Assembly: GCA_963854835.1 (NCBI GenBank)
Contig: OY978526.1
Coordinates: forward strand, 71,024,418 to 71,088,417
Source: Megamerina dolium
Taxonomy: Eukaryota > Arthropoda > Insecta > Diptera > Megamerinidae
Direction of reading: 5' to 3'
Length of the DNA: 64,000 nucleotides
Of this stretch, positions 55,039-64,000 are shown piece after piece; positions within the stretch are counted from its first letter, which is position 1, and each line of letters opens with the position of its first letter. The translations under genes and the position numbers were made by a program. The notes under the pieces are model-generated. The model saw nothing but the letters and a program-made list of their open reading frames with translations, did no database searches and was not told the origin of the DNA.

Positions 55039-57700
55039 CACCGGTGATTCTAGACCAATTCGTCAAGCACCACGACGAGTTCCATTGGCCAAAAGAGACG
55101 AAGCCATTAAACTGATTTCCGATATGCAGAAACAAGGTGTTATTGAACCATCAGCGAGTCCATGGAGTTCACCAGTTGTGCTGGTAAAGAAGAAGGATGG
55201 AAGTACTCGATTCTGTGTGGATTACAGAAAGCTAAATGATATTACGAAAAAAGACAGCTATCCACTGCCAAGAATCGATGACACTCTGGACACACTATCT
55301 GGTGCGAAGTGGTTCTCAACTCTTGATTTGCAAAGTGGCTACTGGCAAGTGGAACTTGGTAAGGAAGACAAAGAGAAAACAGCTTTCAGTATTGGCGATG
55401 GTCTATGGCAATTTACAGTTATGCCATTTGGCTTATGCAATGCGCCAGCTACTTTTGAACGTTTGATGGAGCGTGTACTCAGAGGACTACACTGGAAAAC
55501 GTGCTTGGTGTACCTCGATGACATTATTGTGATGGGAAAAGATTTTAACGACCACCTGGAAAAGTTGAAAGAAGTATTTGAGCGTATACAATCAGCAGGG
55601 CTTAAACTGAATATGAAAAAGTGTTCACTCTTCAGGCGAGAAGTTAAATATCTTGGTCATAAAGTAACAACAGAAGGGGTACATACCGACGAGGAGAAAG
55701 TAGCAGCAGTTCAAGAATGGCCTATTCCGTCGAATCTTCACGAGCTAAGGAGCTTCCTAGGCTTATGCACCTACTATAGACGATTTGTTCCTGGATTTGC
55801 AAACATCGCCAGCAGTCTGCATGAGTTGACAAGAAAGAACAAACCATTTGTGTGGGGCGAGGACCAACAGAAAGCATTCGAACAGCTGAAAGAAAAACTC
55901 TGTTCAGCACCAATATTAGCGTATCCAGTACCTGGTCAAAAGTTTGTGTTGGACACAGATGCGAGTGGCTATGGAATAGGTGGTGTGCTCTCTCAGATCA
56001 TAGATGGGCAAGAAAAAGTAATAGCATACTACAGTAAAATCCTGTCGAAGCCAGAAAGAAATTACTGTGTCACACGAAGAGAGTTGCTCGCAATACTGGA
56101 ATGTGTAAAGTATTTCCATAAATACTTGTACGGTCAGTCATTTCATCTACGAACTGACCACTCAGCGCTAAGGTGGTTATTGCAATTTAAAAACCCAGAA
56201 GGACAATTGGCGCGCTGGATTGAAAGGCTGCAGAGTTATGATTTTACCATCGAACATCGTAAAGGAGGACATCACGGCAACGCGGATGCTCTATCTCGTC
56301 GTCCTTGCAAAATGGAATGTAAACATTGTTCTCGAGTGGAAAGCAAGGAGCACATTGTCGACATACGACTTACGAATATATTGCCGGAGGAGTCATGGAC
56401 CACCGAACGAGTGCAAGAAGATCAGCGGAACGACCCAGATCTCGTAAAGATTATGGAATACAAGGAGCAGGGCATACGACCAGATTGGCAAGAAATGGCT
56501 AATGAGAGTCCAATAGCAAAGGCATACTGGGCGCAGTGGCAAAGCCTGCACTTACGAGACGGATGTTTATTCCGAGCATGGGAAAGTGAGGATGGAAAAA
56601 TCACTAATGATCTTCTAGTGGTACCCAAGGCGAGAATAAATGAAGTGATAGCTGAGTATCACAATGCCTCCAGTGGAGGGCATTTGGGAATCACCAAAAC
56701 CGTCGAGAAAATAAAGAAACGATTTTATTGGGTTGGATGTCATGACCATGTCGCTGATTGGATTCGGAAGTGTAAGCAATGTGCAATGGCCAAAGGTCCC
56801 ACTAAGAAAAGTCGAGGTAAGATGCACCAATACACCGTGGGTGCTCCATTTGAGCGAATTGCTATGGACATAGCTGGACCATTTCCAATAAGCAACGCAG
56901 GAAACAAGTATGTTCTGGTGGTTATAGATTACTTCAGTAAATGGCCTGAAGTATACCCCATTCCAAATCAAGAAGCTAGTACCGTTGCGGATGTATTCGT
57001 CAACCAATGGATTACTCGTTTTGGTGTACCGATGGAATTACACTCAGACCAAGGTCGAAATTTCGAATCAGTTGTATTCCAAGAGATATGCCGTATGCTG
57101 GGTATATACAAAACTCGTACAACACCTTTGCATCCACAATCTGATGGCATGGTAGAACGATTTAACCGTACCTTGGAGGAATATTTGAGAAAAGTCGTAG
57201 ATAAATACCAAAGAGACTGGGATGTACATATACCAATGTTCCTCATGGCATATCGATGCGCACAACATGATACGACTGCTACTACACCGGCAAGGGCAAT
57301 TTTTGGAAACGAGTTAAGACTGCCAGCTGATTTAAAATTTGGAGTCGTAACACCAACGAGATCAACCGAAGGTAATTATACTAGCGAAAAGCGGGAACAG
57401 TTGGATGAAGTACATCGGTTCATCAGAGAGCGGTCGCAGATGATAAGCGATAAGATGAAGGCCAGGTATGACTTGAAAGCAAATTCAAAAGGGTTCTATG
57501 AAGGAGAGCTTGTAATGCTTCATAATCCACAACGAAAGAAAGGCCTGTCTCCTAAACTACAGACTCATTGGGAAGGACCATATGAGATTATAGCAAAGAT
57601 AAATGACGTAGTGTATCGCATTCAACGTGCCTGGAATAAAAGAGCAAAGTTTAAAGTAGTGCACTTGGAGCGACTTGCGCCATATCGAGGGGAAGTATAA
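54929..57700 (+). CDS. Gypsy-type pol: reverse transcriptase, RNase H, integrase
   Basis: Open frame from 54929 to 57700, +1 relative to the protease ORF and overlapping it by 110 nt. RT: VKHHIDTGDSRPIRQAPRRV, VDYRKLNDIT, FSTLDLQSGYWQV, MPFGLCNAPATFERLM and the catalytic VYLDDIIV. RNase H: DTDASGYGIGGVLSQ, RELLAI, RTDHSALRWLL, ADALSRRP. Integrase: H-H-C-C finger (GHLGITKTVEK to CKQCAM), then D in MDIAGPF, D in ELHSDQGRNFES and E in SDGMVERFNRTL. A C-terminal MLHNPQRKKGLSPKLQ segment fits the usual integrase tail; no chromodomain is evident. The family alignment passes from the protease frame to this frame near 54955, so this may be a one-base indel rather than programmed shifting. Confidence 0.93.
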   Translation, partial: KHRWRNGQVQVLEKYSSIFSSNGKTGGRTTIVKHHIDTGDSRPIRQAPRRVPLAKRDEAIKLISDMQKQGVIEPSASPWSSPVVLVKKKDGSTRFCVDYRKLNDITKKDSYPLPRIDDTLDTLSGAKWFSTLDLQSGYWQVELGKEDKEKTAFSIGDGLWQFTVMPFGLCNAPATFERLMERVLRGLHWKTCLVYLDDIIVMGKDFNDHLEKLKEVFERIQSAGLKLNMKKCSLFRREVKYLGHKVTTEGVHTDEEKVAAVQEWPIPSNLHELRSFLGLCTYYRRFVPGFANIASSLHELTRKNKPFVWGEDQQKAFEQLKEKLCSAPILAYPVPGQKFVLDTDASGYGIGGVLSQIIDGQEKVIAYYSKILSKPERNYCVTRRELLAILECVKYFHKYLYGQSFHLRTDHSALRWLLQFKNPEGQLARWIERLQSYDFTIEHRKGGHHGNADALSRRPCKMECKHCSRVESKEHIVDIRLTNILPEESWTTERVQEDQRNDPDLVKIMEYKEQGIRPDWQEMANESPIAKAYWAQWQSLHLRDGCLFRAWESEDGKITNDLLVVPKARINEVIAEYHNASSGGHLGITKTVEKIKKRFYWVGCHDHVADWIRKCKQCAMAKGPTKKSRGKMHQYTVGAPFERIAMDIAGPFPISNAGNKYVLVVIDYFSKWPEVYPIPNQEASTVADVFVNQWITRFGVPMELHSDQGRNFESVVFQEICRMLGIYKTRTTPLHPQSDGMVERFNRTLEEYLRKVVDKYQRDWDVHIPMFLMAYRCAQHDTTATTPARAIFGNELRLPADLKFGVVTPTRSTEGNYTSEKREQLDEVHRFIRERSQMISDKMKARYDLKANSKGFYEGELVMLHNPQRKKGLSPKLQTHWEGPYEIIAKINDVVYRIQRAWNKRAKFKVVHLERLAPYRGEV

Positions 57701-57721
57701 AAACTTGTTCGGGACGAACAA

Positions 57722-57738
57722 GGTTAAGAGGAGGGCAG
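57722..57738 (+). other. Polypurine tract
   Basis: GTTAAGAGGAGGGCAG immediately before the 3' LTR, the expected plus-strand primer for reverse transcription. Confidence 0.75.
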
Positions 57739-58175
57739 TGTAACGAGTATCGATAGTTGATTACTCATCACTATTGTGACTGACTCTATTGGCAGCATCG
57801 AAACGAATGTCACAAAAAGAAATAAGCGATAACCAGAACAAGCCAACGAGAAAGGAAGAGAAGAATCTCGATAAAGGAAGATTCTGGGGTGTTGCCAACA
57901 GAGTATAAATAGAGCCAGTGTTGAGAATTGACAATCAATCTACTTCCGAACGTGATTGCGAAAACATTGATACAGAGGCAAAAGTTGCAAGTACATTTAA
58001 GTGTTATAGTAAATAGTTGATTGTAAACAGTGTTGATTGTAAATAGAGATTATTAAATAAATTGTTGCTGTATATAGTTGTACAAAATAAGTGTTGCAGT
58101 TATCATTAACAGAATCCAGTGATCGAACAAGGTAATTCAAATAGAATTAAACGTTCACAGAATAAAAACGTAACA
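57739..58175 (+). repeat. 3' LTR of the gypsy-type element
   Basis: 437 bp; identical to the 5' LTR except for two substitutions and a 4-bp deletion in the GTATATATGTAG segment. Confidence 0.93.
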
Positions 58176-58179
58176 ATAT

Positions 58180-58654
58180 AATAGTGTCTACGAGCCTTGC
58201 GCATTCCAATAGACTGATGAGTTTCAAAATACAAAGTAAGGTGAGAAATTTCAGAAATTCCAATAATTTCATTTATAATTAATCAAATATATTAATAGAC
58301 TTAAGACTATCAACTAATTTCGAAATTCACATTTAGTCCACAGTTCGTCTCTCATTGAAATGAGCACGGTTCACTATACAGTTTGATTAACTTCATTTTG
58401 TGAAATAACTTCAATTGAAGTTTTAAAAGTTAGAAATTTTAAAACAAACCAGAAGTCAATGCAAGCTCGTATACACCGGTGTAAACGGTCGCTTAACTGA
58501 GGACTCATACTTTCGAATTAATGGATCATCCGTAAATGGTGTCAAATCGAGCTAAAATTTCAGAGAAAAAAAAGGAGAAAAATCGGCAAATAATCCAACT
58601 GCTTTCCAAAAGTCGCCCCTTCAAGGCTAAAATATAAAATCGATCTTCATTAAT
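58180..58654. other. Intergenic spacer
   Basis: AT-rich; no gene recognised. Confidence 0.5.
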
Positions 58655-59262
58655 ATTTCCCCTCACACCTTTGGTCTTTCGAGACCCGTTTCGTCCGCTA
58701 CGACAGATGCTGCCATTGGTTTTGGGCTGGATAAAAGCTCGGCTTCTTTAGAAGACTCATTTTCCGCCACCCCCTCCACTACTTTTCGCGCCGTGGCTAT
58801 TAGCACTACTTCGTATGAGGCAGTGCTGTCCGCCATTGCAGAAATTTCGTTCTGAGTTCCAGAGGTGGGAATGAGTGGTGCAGCCACTCGGCCTCTGGTG
58901 AAGCCTTATTGTCCACCGTTCCACCCGTTAACACCCCTGCAACCCCCAGATTTTTGGATCGAAATCCGGTTTTTGGGTTATAACAATCAATCTTGTTCCC
59001 ACGAGTTGCGAAGAAGTAAATGTCCGCCTGCGCAGAGATTCGCAGTAGGCAGATAAGGCCACTTATTACGAAGGGCGCCAGGTATCCGTAAGCTCACGTT
59101 AGCGACTGGGGTATTTGAAAAAGGAGCCTCCAGCCACTCACCAACTTAGCCTTATCTTAGCTAGATACCGCCTGACATCGTACAGGCTAAACTGTGATAT
59201 CTATTTCCAGTCGGCACCCGCGAGGCGGGTTCAGTGGAGGATTTTGCCGACCCAAGTAAGTA
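58655..59262 (-). mobile_element. 5' UTR and ORF1 start of a Jockey-like LINE
   Basis: The minus ORF 58663-58887 starts MAAPLIPTSGTQNEISAMAD and runs 74 codons before the fragment ends. Upstream of it, 58888-59262 is non-coding and shares with 12180-12500 the words CCCAGTCGCTAAC and GGCAAAATCC...CGGGTGCC. The element's 5' end is thus near 59262, next to a small AAGTAAGTAAG repeat. It is a second 5' fragment of the family seen at 11405-12500. Confidence 0.55.
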
Positions 59263-59793
59263 AGTTTAGAAAAAATGTTGGCGTGCAAAAATGAATGTGT
59301 TTACTGATATATTCAATCCCAATAGGGACGCCTTGGGAGCGATTGGACCCAATGTTATATAAAAATATAAATTTTGCAGCGGATCCCCCATAATTGTTTG
59401 ATAATGAAGGTTATGTATGTGCCGAAAAAATGTTGGGGCAAAATTATTAAGGATTGATTGCACATTTGAACTCTCTATAAGGTAATTTATCGATTTTCGT
59501 TTGAAGAAAGTTTTAGTACTTTTAAAAAAATACTAATTTGTTGGGTGTTTTTCGTACATTTTCCTCATCGATGTTTCATTATCTCTGTGAAAGAACAAGT
59601 GATGCACAAGAAAATTAAATATATATTTTTTTACGATTTTTAGCCGATTTTATTAATCGATTTTGAATGAATGCATATATTCATTGCATGCAACATATTA
59701 AATTATCTTCACTTTAATAGCTGTTGCAATCAGATCGATATTTACTTGTTCAAGATATGGTATAAATAATAAATTAATATTTATCTACATATA
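59263..59793. other. Intergenic spacer
   Basis: AT-rich; no gene recognised. Confidence 0.5.
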
Positions 59794-60139
59794 TAGGGTT
59801 GGCAACTAAGTAATTGCCGATTTCACACATAAATGCCTTTGGCCAATTTTTTTCAATGGCTTCTGTCAATGACTTCAATCGCTGTATGTGATACATTTAA
59901 CTTCTCTGCTATCTCTCGTACAGTTATATGACGGTGCAGCTCAATTATGATTTTAATTTGTTCATCATCAAGCTCATTTGGTCATCTTTGAAACCAATTG
60001 CGACACTGTCTTTCTTTTAAAGCTTCCTCATCAAACACATCTCGTAACTTTTTATTAGCTTGTGCTGCGTTCTTTCCTTTAAAAAAAATAAAAAAGTAAA
60101 ATATGTGTGAAATCGGCAATTAAATAGTTGCCAACCCAA
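59794..60139 (-). mobile_element. 346-bp internally deleted mariner element (MITE-like)
   Basis: Ends GGGTTGGCAACTAAGTAATT (59796) and the inverse of GGGTTGGCAACTATTTAATT (to 60137) are inverted repeats of about 37 bp with a few mismatches, both running on into GCCGATTTCACACAT. TA flanks each side. On the minus strand a piece of mariner N-terminus remains: KNAAQANKKLRDVFDEEALK, ERQCRNWFQR, a stop, then NELDDEQIKIIIELHRHITV, REIAEKLNVSHT. The DDE core is absent. It is a deletion derivative that could be mobilised only in trans. Confidence 0.85.
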
Positions 60140-60328
60140 TATATTAAAAACTCAAAACACAGACAAACATTTTTTTAATGGGATTTTCGAAACTACTAAT
60201 TACTAACGATTAATTTTATTATTACTGATATATGCTAGATGCAGGTAATATTTTCAAGTATCAGAAAAGCTATAATTAAGTCAATTCAATAATTAATTAA
60301 TGTCGCAAATTGCGCAATTGTGTCTGAA

Positions 60329-60335
60329 TATAAAA
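60329..60335 (+). promoter_or_regulatory. Candidate TATA box of DUF1091 copy C
   Basis: TATAAAA 34 nt before the ATG at 60369, which would give a very short 5' UTR. Position is plausible but unproven. Confidence 0.3.
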
Positions 60336-60368
60336 TCGAGCTACTTCATAAAGTGAATATTGGTAAAA

Positions 60369-61156
60369 ATGATGACTATTGGAAAGCTACTCTACATAAA
60401 TCTATTAATATTATTAATAATACTACAACAAATTCAGAAGGTGAGAAAGTGCATATTACATATACAATATTAAATTCACGACAATTTATTTTTGCCCTCT
60501 TTTGCCCCTTCTGCTTTGTTACATTTACTTATATGTAGATCAATGCATTGATACGATTTTCCAATGCAAATTGTACATTGTATGATCAAAGTGTTGTTGA
60601 AATTAAAGAATGCCGCATTAAAGCTGTAGACCGCAACAGAGCTCCTATCACAATAAAAATTCATGTTAAAAAGGCCATAAATATATTCCGAGTAAGTATA
60701 CAAACATAACCTTAAATTTCGTATTAAGTATGGTACTTTGTAATACTCAGGTTCATTTCAAAATAATGAAGAAAGCAAACGGTTGGCATCCCTTTCTGTA
60801 CGATATGACAGTAGATATGTGTGATTTTTTTCGACGACCCAAAAAATATATGGTACTTTTTGTGATATTTTATGAAGTAAGGAATCATATCAATTTCAAT
60901 CATTCGTGTCCTTATAAGGTAAGCATTCTGCTATATATATTTAAAAAAGAACGCTTTAAACCGTTTTTATTTGAATAAGCCTGGAGAAGATATCATTGTG
61001 GATTCATTTGACGTAGACGAATCGGGATTTTTAAACAAATTTCCAGTCGATATTGGTGAGTATGCAATAGTATCTATGTGGTATGAGAATGAAAAGTTAT
61101 TTCTATCAACGGACATCAGTGTCAGTTATATGGATTATAAAAAGATGAATAAATAA
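60369..61156 (+). CDS. DUF1091 family secreted protein, copy C (intact)
   Basis: Four exons, 60369-60440, 60539-60691, 60751-60918 and 60980-61156 (72, 153, 168, 177 nt), all phase 0 with GT-AG introns of 98, 59 and 61 nt, giving 189 aa. Exon 1 is a signal peptide (MMTIGKLLYINLLILLIILQ). Exon 2 has IRFSNANCTLYDQ and EIKECRIKAVDRNR, exon 3 HFKIMKKANGWHPFLYDM, CDFFRRPKKYM and NHSCPYK, exon 4 IIVDSFDVDESGFLNKFPVD and SYMDYKKMNK. The conserved cysteines and the G-W-H-P-F-L-Y motif define DUF1091. CheB members are expressed in chemosensory tissue of flies; whether this one is cannot be read here. No lesions, unlike copies A and B. The start MMTIG is chosen because it gives the signal peptide and aligns with exon 1 of copy B. 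Confidence 0.9.
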
Positions 61157-61351
61157 AATGCTCATCTTCTAGTTTTGCTCGTCAGAATTTTGATTAAATA
61201 CCACAAGCACATATTACAGATTGGTGAGAGTTCTTGTAGCTAAGAATAATACAAAATAAAAATGTTATTATGGCAAAAGGATGGAACAATGTTACGTAGT
61301 TTCATTTCTTCCAAATACAGATTTTCAAACTTCTACCGAATATCTAATTTA
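61157..61351. other. 3' flank of DUF1091 copy C
   Basis: AT-rich; AATAAAATG right after the stop codon (about 61151-61159) could serve as a polyadenylation signal. Confidence 0.4.
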
Positions 61352-61690
61352 TCAGGGGTACCCATTTTCCAAATGTTTGAACCTTCCCATGGCTCGTAAA
61401 CGTATGGAAATGGCTTGTTGAGTAACACCTAACCGTTCGGCAAGCATTTTTTGCGATTGGGTGTCGTCCTCATCCAAAAGAGCCTGAAAATCATGGTCCT
61501 CAACTCTTCTGGGTCTATTTTCACGCTTCTTCAAGTCAAAATGGCCTTCTTTGAACCGACGAAACCAGTCTCTGCAAGTGGTTTACGATAGCGCACTGTC
61601 TCCACAAGCATTCGATGCGACTCAGCAGCAGATTTCTTCAAATTGCTTCCGGCATATGCTCTTTTTCTGGCACGAAACTAGACATGATTA
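61352..61690 (-). pseudogene. Mariner transposase N-terminal fragment
   Basis: The minus strand from about 61690 gives SSFVPEKEH, a frame change into KTAAESHRMLVETV, then CRDWFRRFKEGHFDLKKREN, RRVEDHDFQALLDEDDTQSQ and KMLAERLGVTQQAISIRLRA. This is both HTH motifs of the mariner N-terminus (E-x-T-C-R-D-W-F-x-R-F-K-x-G-D-F, then Q-x-x-L-A-E-x-L-G-V-T-Q-Q-A-I-S). The catalytic domain is missing below 61352, where two stops follow. Confidence 0.8.
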
Positions 61691-62029
61691 TACGAGGAAA
61701 AATGTATGTTGTATGAAAAAACTGATAATGTTTACTAATTGATGTAAGCAGATGTCAAACTCATAAAAAAAGGATGCACAGTCGATAATAGCTCAATATG
61801 CTCACTAACGCCATCTACGAACAAACAACGGATTTAAGCTTGTACACCTGAGAAGTATTTTTAGCATAGCAAATATTTTTTAATAGCTAATAATAACTCA
61901 TCGCAAGTCAACTCACTGGCTGTCATGTAGTTTGATCTGAGCGCTATGTGATGATACCTTTATTTGTTAATGAGGGGTAGTCATATAGCTTGCTCTGCTT
62001 ACTCTGTGATGGCGCTTTCATTATTATTA
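61691..62029. other. Spacer, possibly mariner leader
   Basis: Likely includes the mariner 5' leader to about 61860; nothing else recognised. Confidence 0.4.
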
Positions 62030-64000
62030 AGGGGGGCCCTCCATGTGGCGACCACCGGGCAACGTCTTCCTGTCACCCGCTGGGAGGCGGCTGAAGTGAG
62101 TGGCGAAAATCTCCTCGGTTAGAGGTTGTGGTTGGGTTTGGGACCCGCCACATAAAAAACCCCCCCAATGAAAAAAAGAAATATGCCTCGGATAAGGACT
62201 ACCGCTTTTGTTGATGACCCCCGCAAACGAAAAAAGGACCACGATTTACGGATATGCACCTGGAATGTCCGATCCCTTTATAGGGAGGGTGCCTCTATCC
62301 AGCTGGTTGATGTCCTCGAAAAATACAGAGCTGACATCACCGCTCTCCAGGAAATGCGATGGACAGGACAGGGCTGCTCCAAAAGAGCGTCCTGTGACAT
62401 CTACTACAGTTGCCATGCTGAAAGGCACGAATTAGGATGTGGATTTTTGGTCAGCAAGAGACTACGACATCTTGTCTCACAGTTCACGCCTGTGAACGAA
62501 CGGCTGGCCACAATCCGCATCAAGGCAAAATTTTTCAACATCAGCCTTATATGTGCCCACGCTCCGACGGATGAGAAGGACAATGTGACCAAGGAGAGCT
62601 TCTTTCAGCGCCTCGAAGAAGCTTATGACCGCTGCCCCCGCCTCGATATCAAAATCGTGCTTGGCGACTTTAATGCCAGGGTGATCAAGGAAGGTACCTT
62701 TGGTCCAACTGTCGGAAAATTCAGCCTCCACCAGAACACCTCCGATAACGGAATGAGGCTGATCGACTTCGCCGCAGCACGAAACATGGTAATTGGTGGT
62801 ACCAGATTCCAGCATCTCGACATCCACAAAGAAACATGACTGTCTCCAGATCAACGTACAAGAAACCAAATTGATCATGTGGTGATTGACGGAAGGCATG
62901 CTTCCAGTGTGATGGAAGTGAAATCGATCCGTGGTGCCAACATCGACTCGGATCACTACCTTGTTGCAGCTAAGGTGCGCACACGCTTATGTGTCGCAAA
63001 TAACAAGAGAAGTCCCACACAGAGAAAGCTCGACGTCAGTAAGCTGCAATCACCAGAGACAGCAGATGCATTTTCCACTCGACTATCGGATCTGCTTATG
63101 CAGAACACTCCCCCACTTGATGATACATGCGCACGGTGGACACATATATCCCACTCCATGACTACTGCTGCCGAGGAGGTAATCGGTTACTACCGGCCTC
63201 TGAGGAATGAGTGGTATGATCAGGAGTGTCGCGACGCTACCGCAGAGAAAGACGCCGCCTACAGAAAAACCCTGCGTGCAGGCGTAACGCGAGCTGTTAA
63301 GGAGCGGTATAGAGAGAAAAGGAGTGCAGAGAGACGTCTTTTCAGGCGCAAGAAGAGGGAGTTGGAAAGACGTGAGTGTGAGGAGATAGAGATGTGTACC
63401 GACAAGAATGAGACTCGAAAATTCTTCGAAAAGATCAAGCGCCTGAGTGGAGGTTTAAATCCCGGAGCCTCTTCTTGTCGTGATGGAAATGGGAATCTGG
63501 TTACGGATGTCCAGAGTGTAGTGAGCCTATGGAGGGAACACTTCTCCACGTTACTGAATGGCGATGCTACGAACAATTCCGCCAGTGGAGGAGAATGCCC
63601 GATATCCCCAATTACAGATGATGGTGTTGATGTTCCACCACCCGACTATGACGAGGTTGAAACGGCCATTTTAAGGCTGAAGAACAACAAAGCTGCAGGT
63701 GCTGATGGCCTGCTTGCCGAGTTGTTTAAGACCGGAGGCGATGAGCTGCTCACCCGCATGCACCAGCTCATAAGCAGAATATGGTCGGATGAAAGCATGC
63801 CTGATGATTGGAGGCTCAGTGTTCTCTGTCCTGTACATAAAAAAGGAGACCCCACAATTTGCGCCAACTACCGTGGAATAAGTCTCCTGAGCATCGCGTA
63901 CAAGGTTCTATCGAGCGTACTGTGTGAAAGGTTGAAGCCTATGCTCAGCAACCTGATTGGACCTTATCAGTGTGGCTTCAGACCTGGTAAATCCACCATC
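62030..64000 (+). mobile_element. 5' part of an endonuclease-RT LINE running off the window
   Basis: A GC-rich non-coding leader (about 62030-62167, beginning at a GGGGGG run) is followed by the endonuclease-RT frame. The 3' part lies beyond 64000. The same family is represented by 3'-biased fragments at 917, 41867 and 45841. Base composition is clearly more GC-rich than the flanking DNA. Confidence 0.88.
62168..64000 (+). pseudogene. LINE endonuclease-reverse transcriptase, one stop codon, incomplete at window edge
   Basis: ATG 62168 (MKKRNMPRIRTT). The AP-like endonuclease has LRICTWNVRSLYREG, TALQEMRWTGQG (catalytic E), VLGDFNARV and, after the stop, NIDSDHYLVAAKV (catalytic D-H). At 62837-62839 a TGA stands where the frame otherwise continues without interruption to 64000, some 387 codons. 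RT motifs begin with LKNNKAAGADGLLAELFK, VLCPVHKKGDPTICANYRGI and GFRPGKST at the edge; the Y-A-D-D block lies outside. Only one in-frame lesion in about 610 codons means a young copy. TGA in place of a tryptophan codon is a single transition. Confidence 0.88.

Larger units (their letters stand above)
52230..58175 (+). mobile_element. Complete gypsy-type (Metaviridae) LTR retrotransposon, 5.95 kb
   Basis: LTRs at 52230-52670 and 57739-58175 begin TGTAACGAG and end CGTAACA. They differ by two substitutions (GAGAATC/GAGTATC, GATTTTGG/GATTCTGG) and one 4-bp indel. A 4-bp direct repeat ATAT flanks the element (52226-52229 and 58176-58179). A primer-binding site matching the 3' end of a leucine tRNA follows the 5' LTR, and a purine tract precedes the 3' LTR. 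It encodes gag with a SAP domain, protease, and RT-RNase H-integrase; no envelope frame is present. Near-identical LTRs imply recent insertion. It lies between DUF1091 copies B and C. Confidence 0.95.

Noticed and set aside
55038..57739. Possible envelope gene in the gypsy-type element
   Set aside because: The pol frame ends 38 nt before the 3' LTR; there is no room for env.

Overview
The window looks like an AT-rich dipteran nuclear genome. The evidence is genes with short GT-AG introns, eukaryotic tRNA genes with poly-T terminators, Tc1, mariner, gypsy, copia and LINE-type transposons, and a DUF1091 family otherwise best known from flies. A tephritid-like fruit fly is my inference; nothing here proves the species.

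Host genes are few. (1) Two paralogous saccharopine-dehydrogenase-like oxidoreductase genes lie in tandem on the minus strand (19006-21179 and 29017-32109). Each has six exons with identical phases and gives 419 and 420 aa. Their flanks are duplicated too. (2) Three DUF1091 genes share a four-exon, all phase-0 structure: copy A (42720-43656, minus) has lost a splice acceptor, copy B (48704-51279, minus) has a 2-bp CA-repeat frameshift and a Tc1-like element in intron 1, and copy C (60369-61156, plus) is intact. (3) There is one tRNA-Ala(AGC) gene and three identical, dispersed tRNA-Val(CAC) genes, all on the minus strand.

Most of the rest is mobile DNA. 0-13 kb: relics of a pogo-like tail, a LINE 3' end, a tRNA-derived SINE (two copies with target duplications), an unclassified 2.3-kb element with inverted ends, a LINE ORF1 fragment and a PIF/Harbinger relic. 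13-17.5 kb: tRNAs and mariner/DUF4817 relics. 17.7-32.6 kb: the oxidoreductase pair, separated by a 2.6-kb tandem repeat, an intact Tc1-like element with nested terminal repeats, and a dead DUF4817-type transposon. 32.8-42.1 kb: a TTAA-flanked MITE, mariner, Tc1 and LINE relics, and two tRNAs. 42.7-61.2 kb: the DUF1091 cluster, broken up by a mariner relic, a copia relic with a LINE inserted in it, a second intact Tc1-like element, and a young 5.9-kb gypsy-type element whose gag starts with a SAP domain. 61.3-64 kb: a mariner relic and a LINE whose endonuclease-RT frame is open to the window edge apart from one stop codon.

The strongest observations are the SINE family, the two IR/DR Tc1-like elements with intact transposases (one with a paralogous empty site), the SAP-gag gypsy element, the contrasting decay of the DUF1091 copies, and a recent 223-bp duplication of a terminal exon. 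All family assignments come from motifs read by eye.
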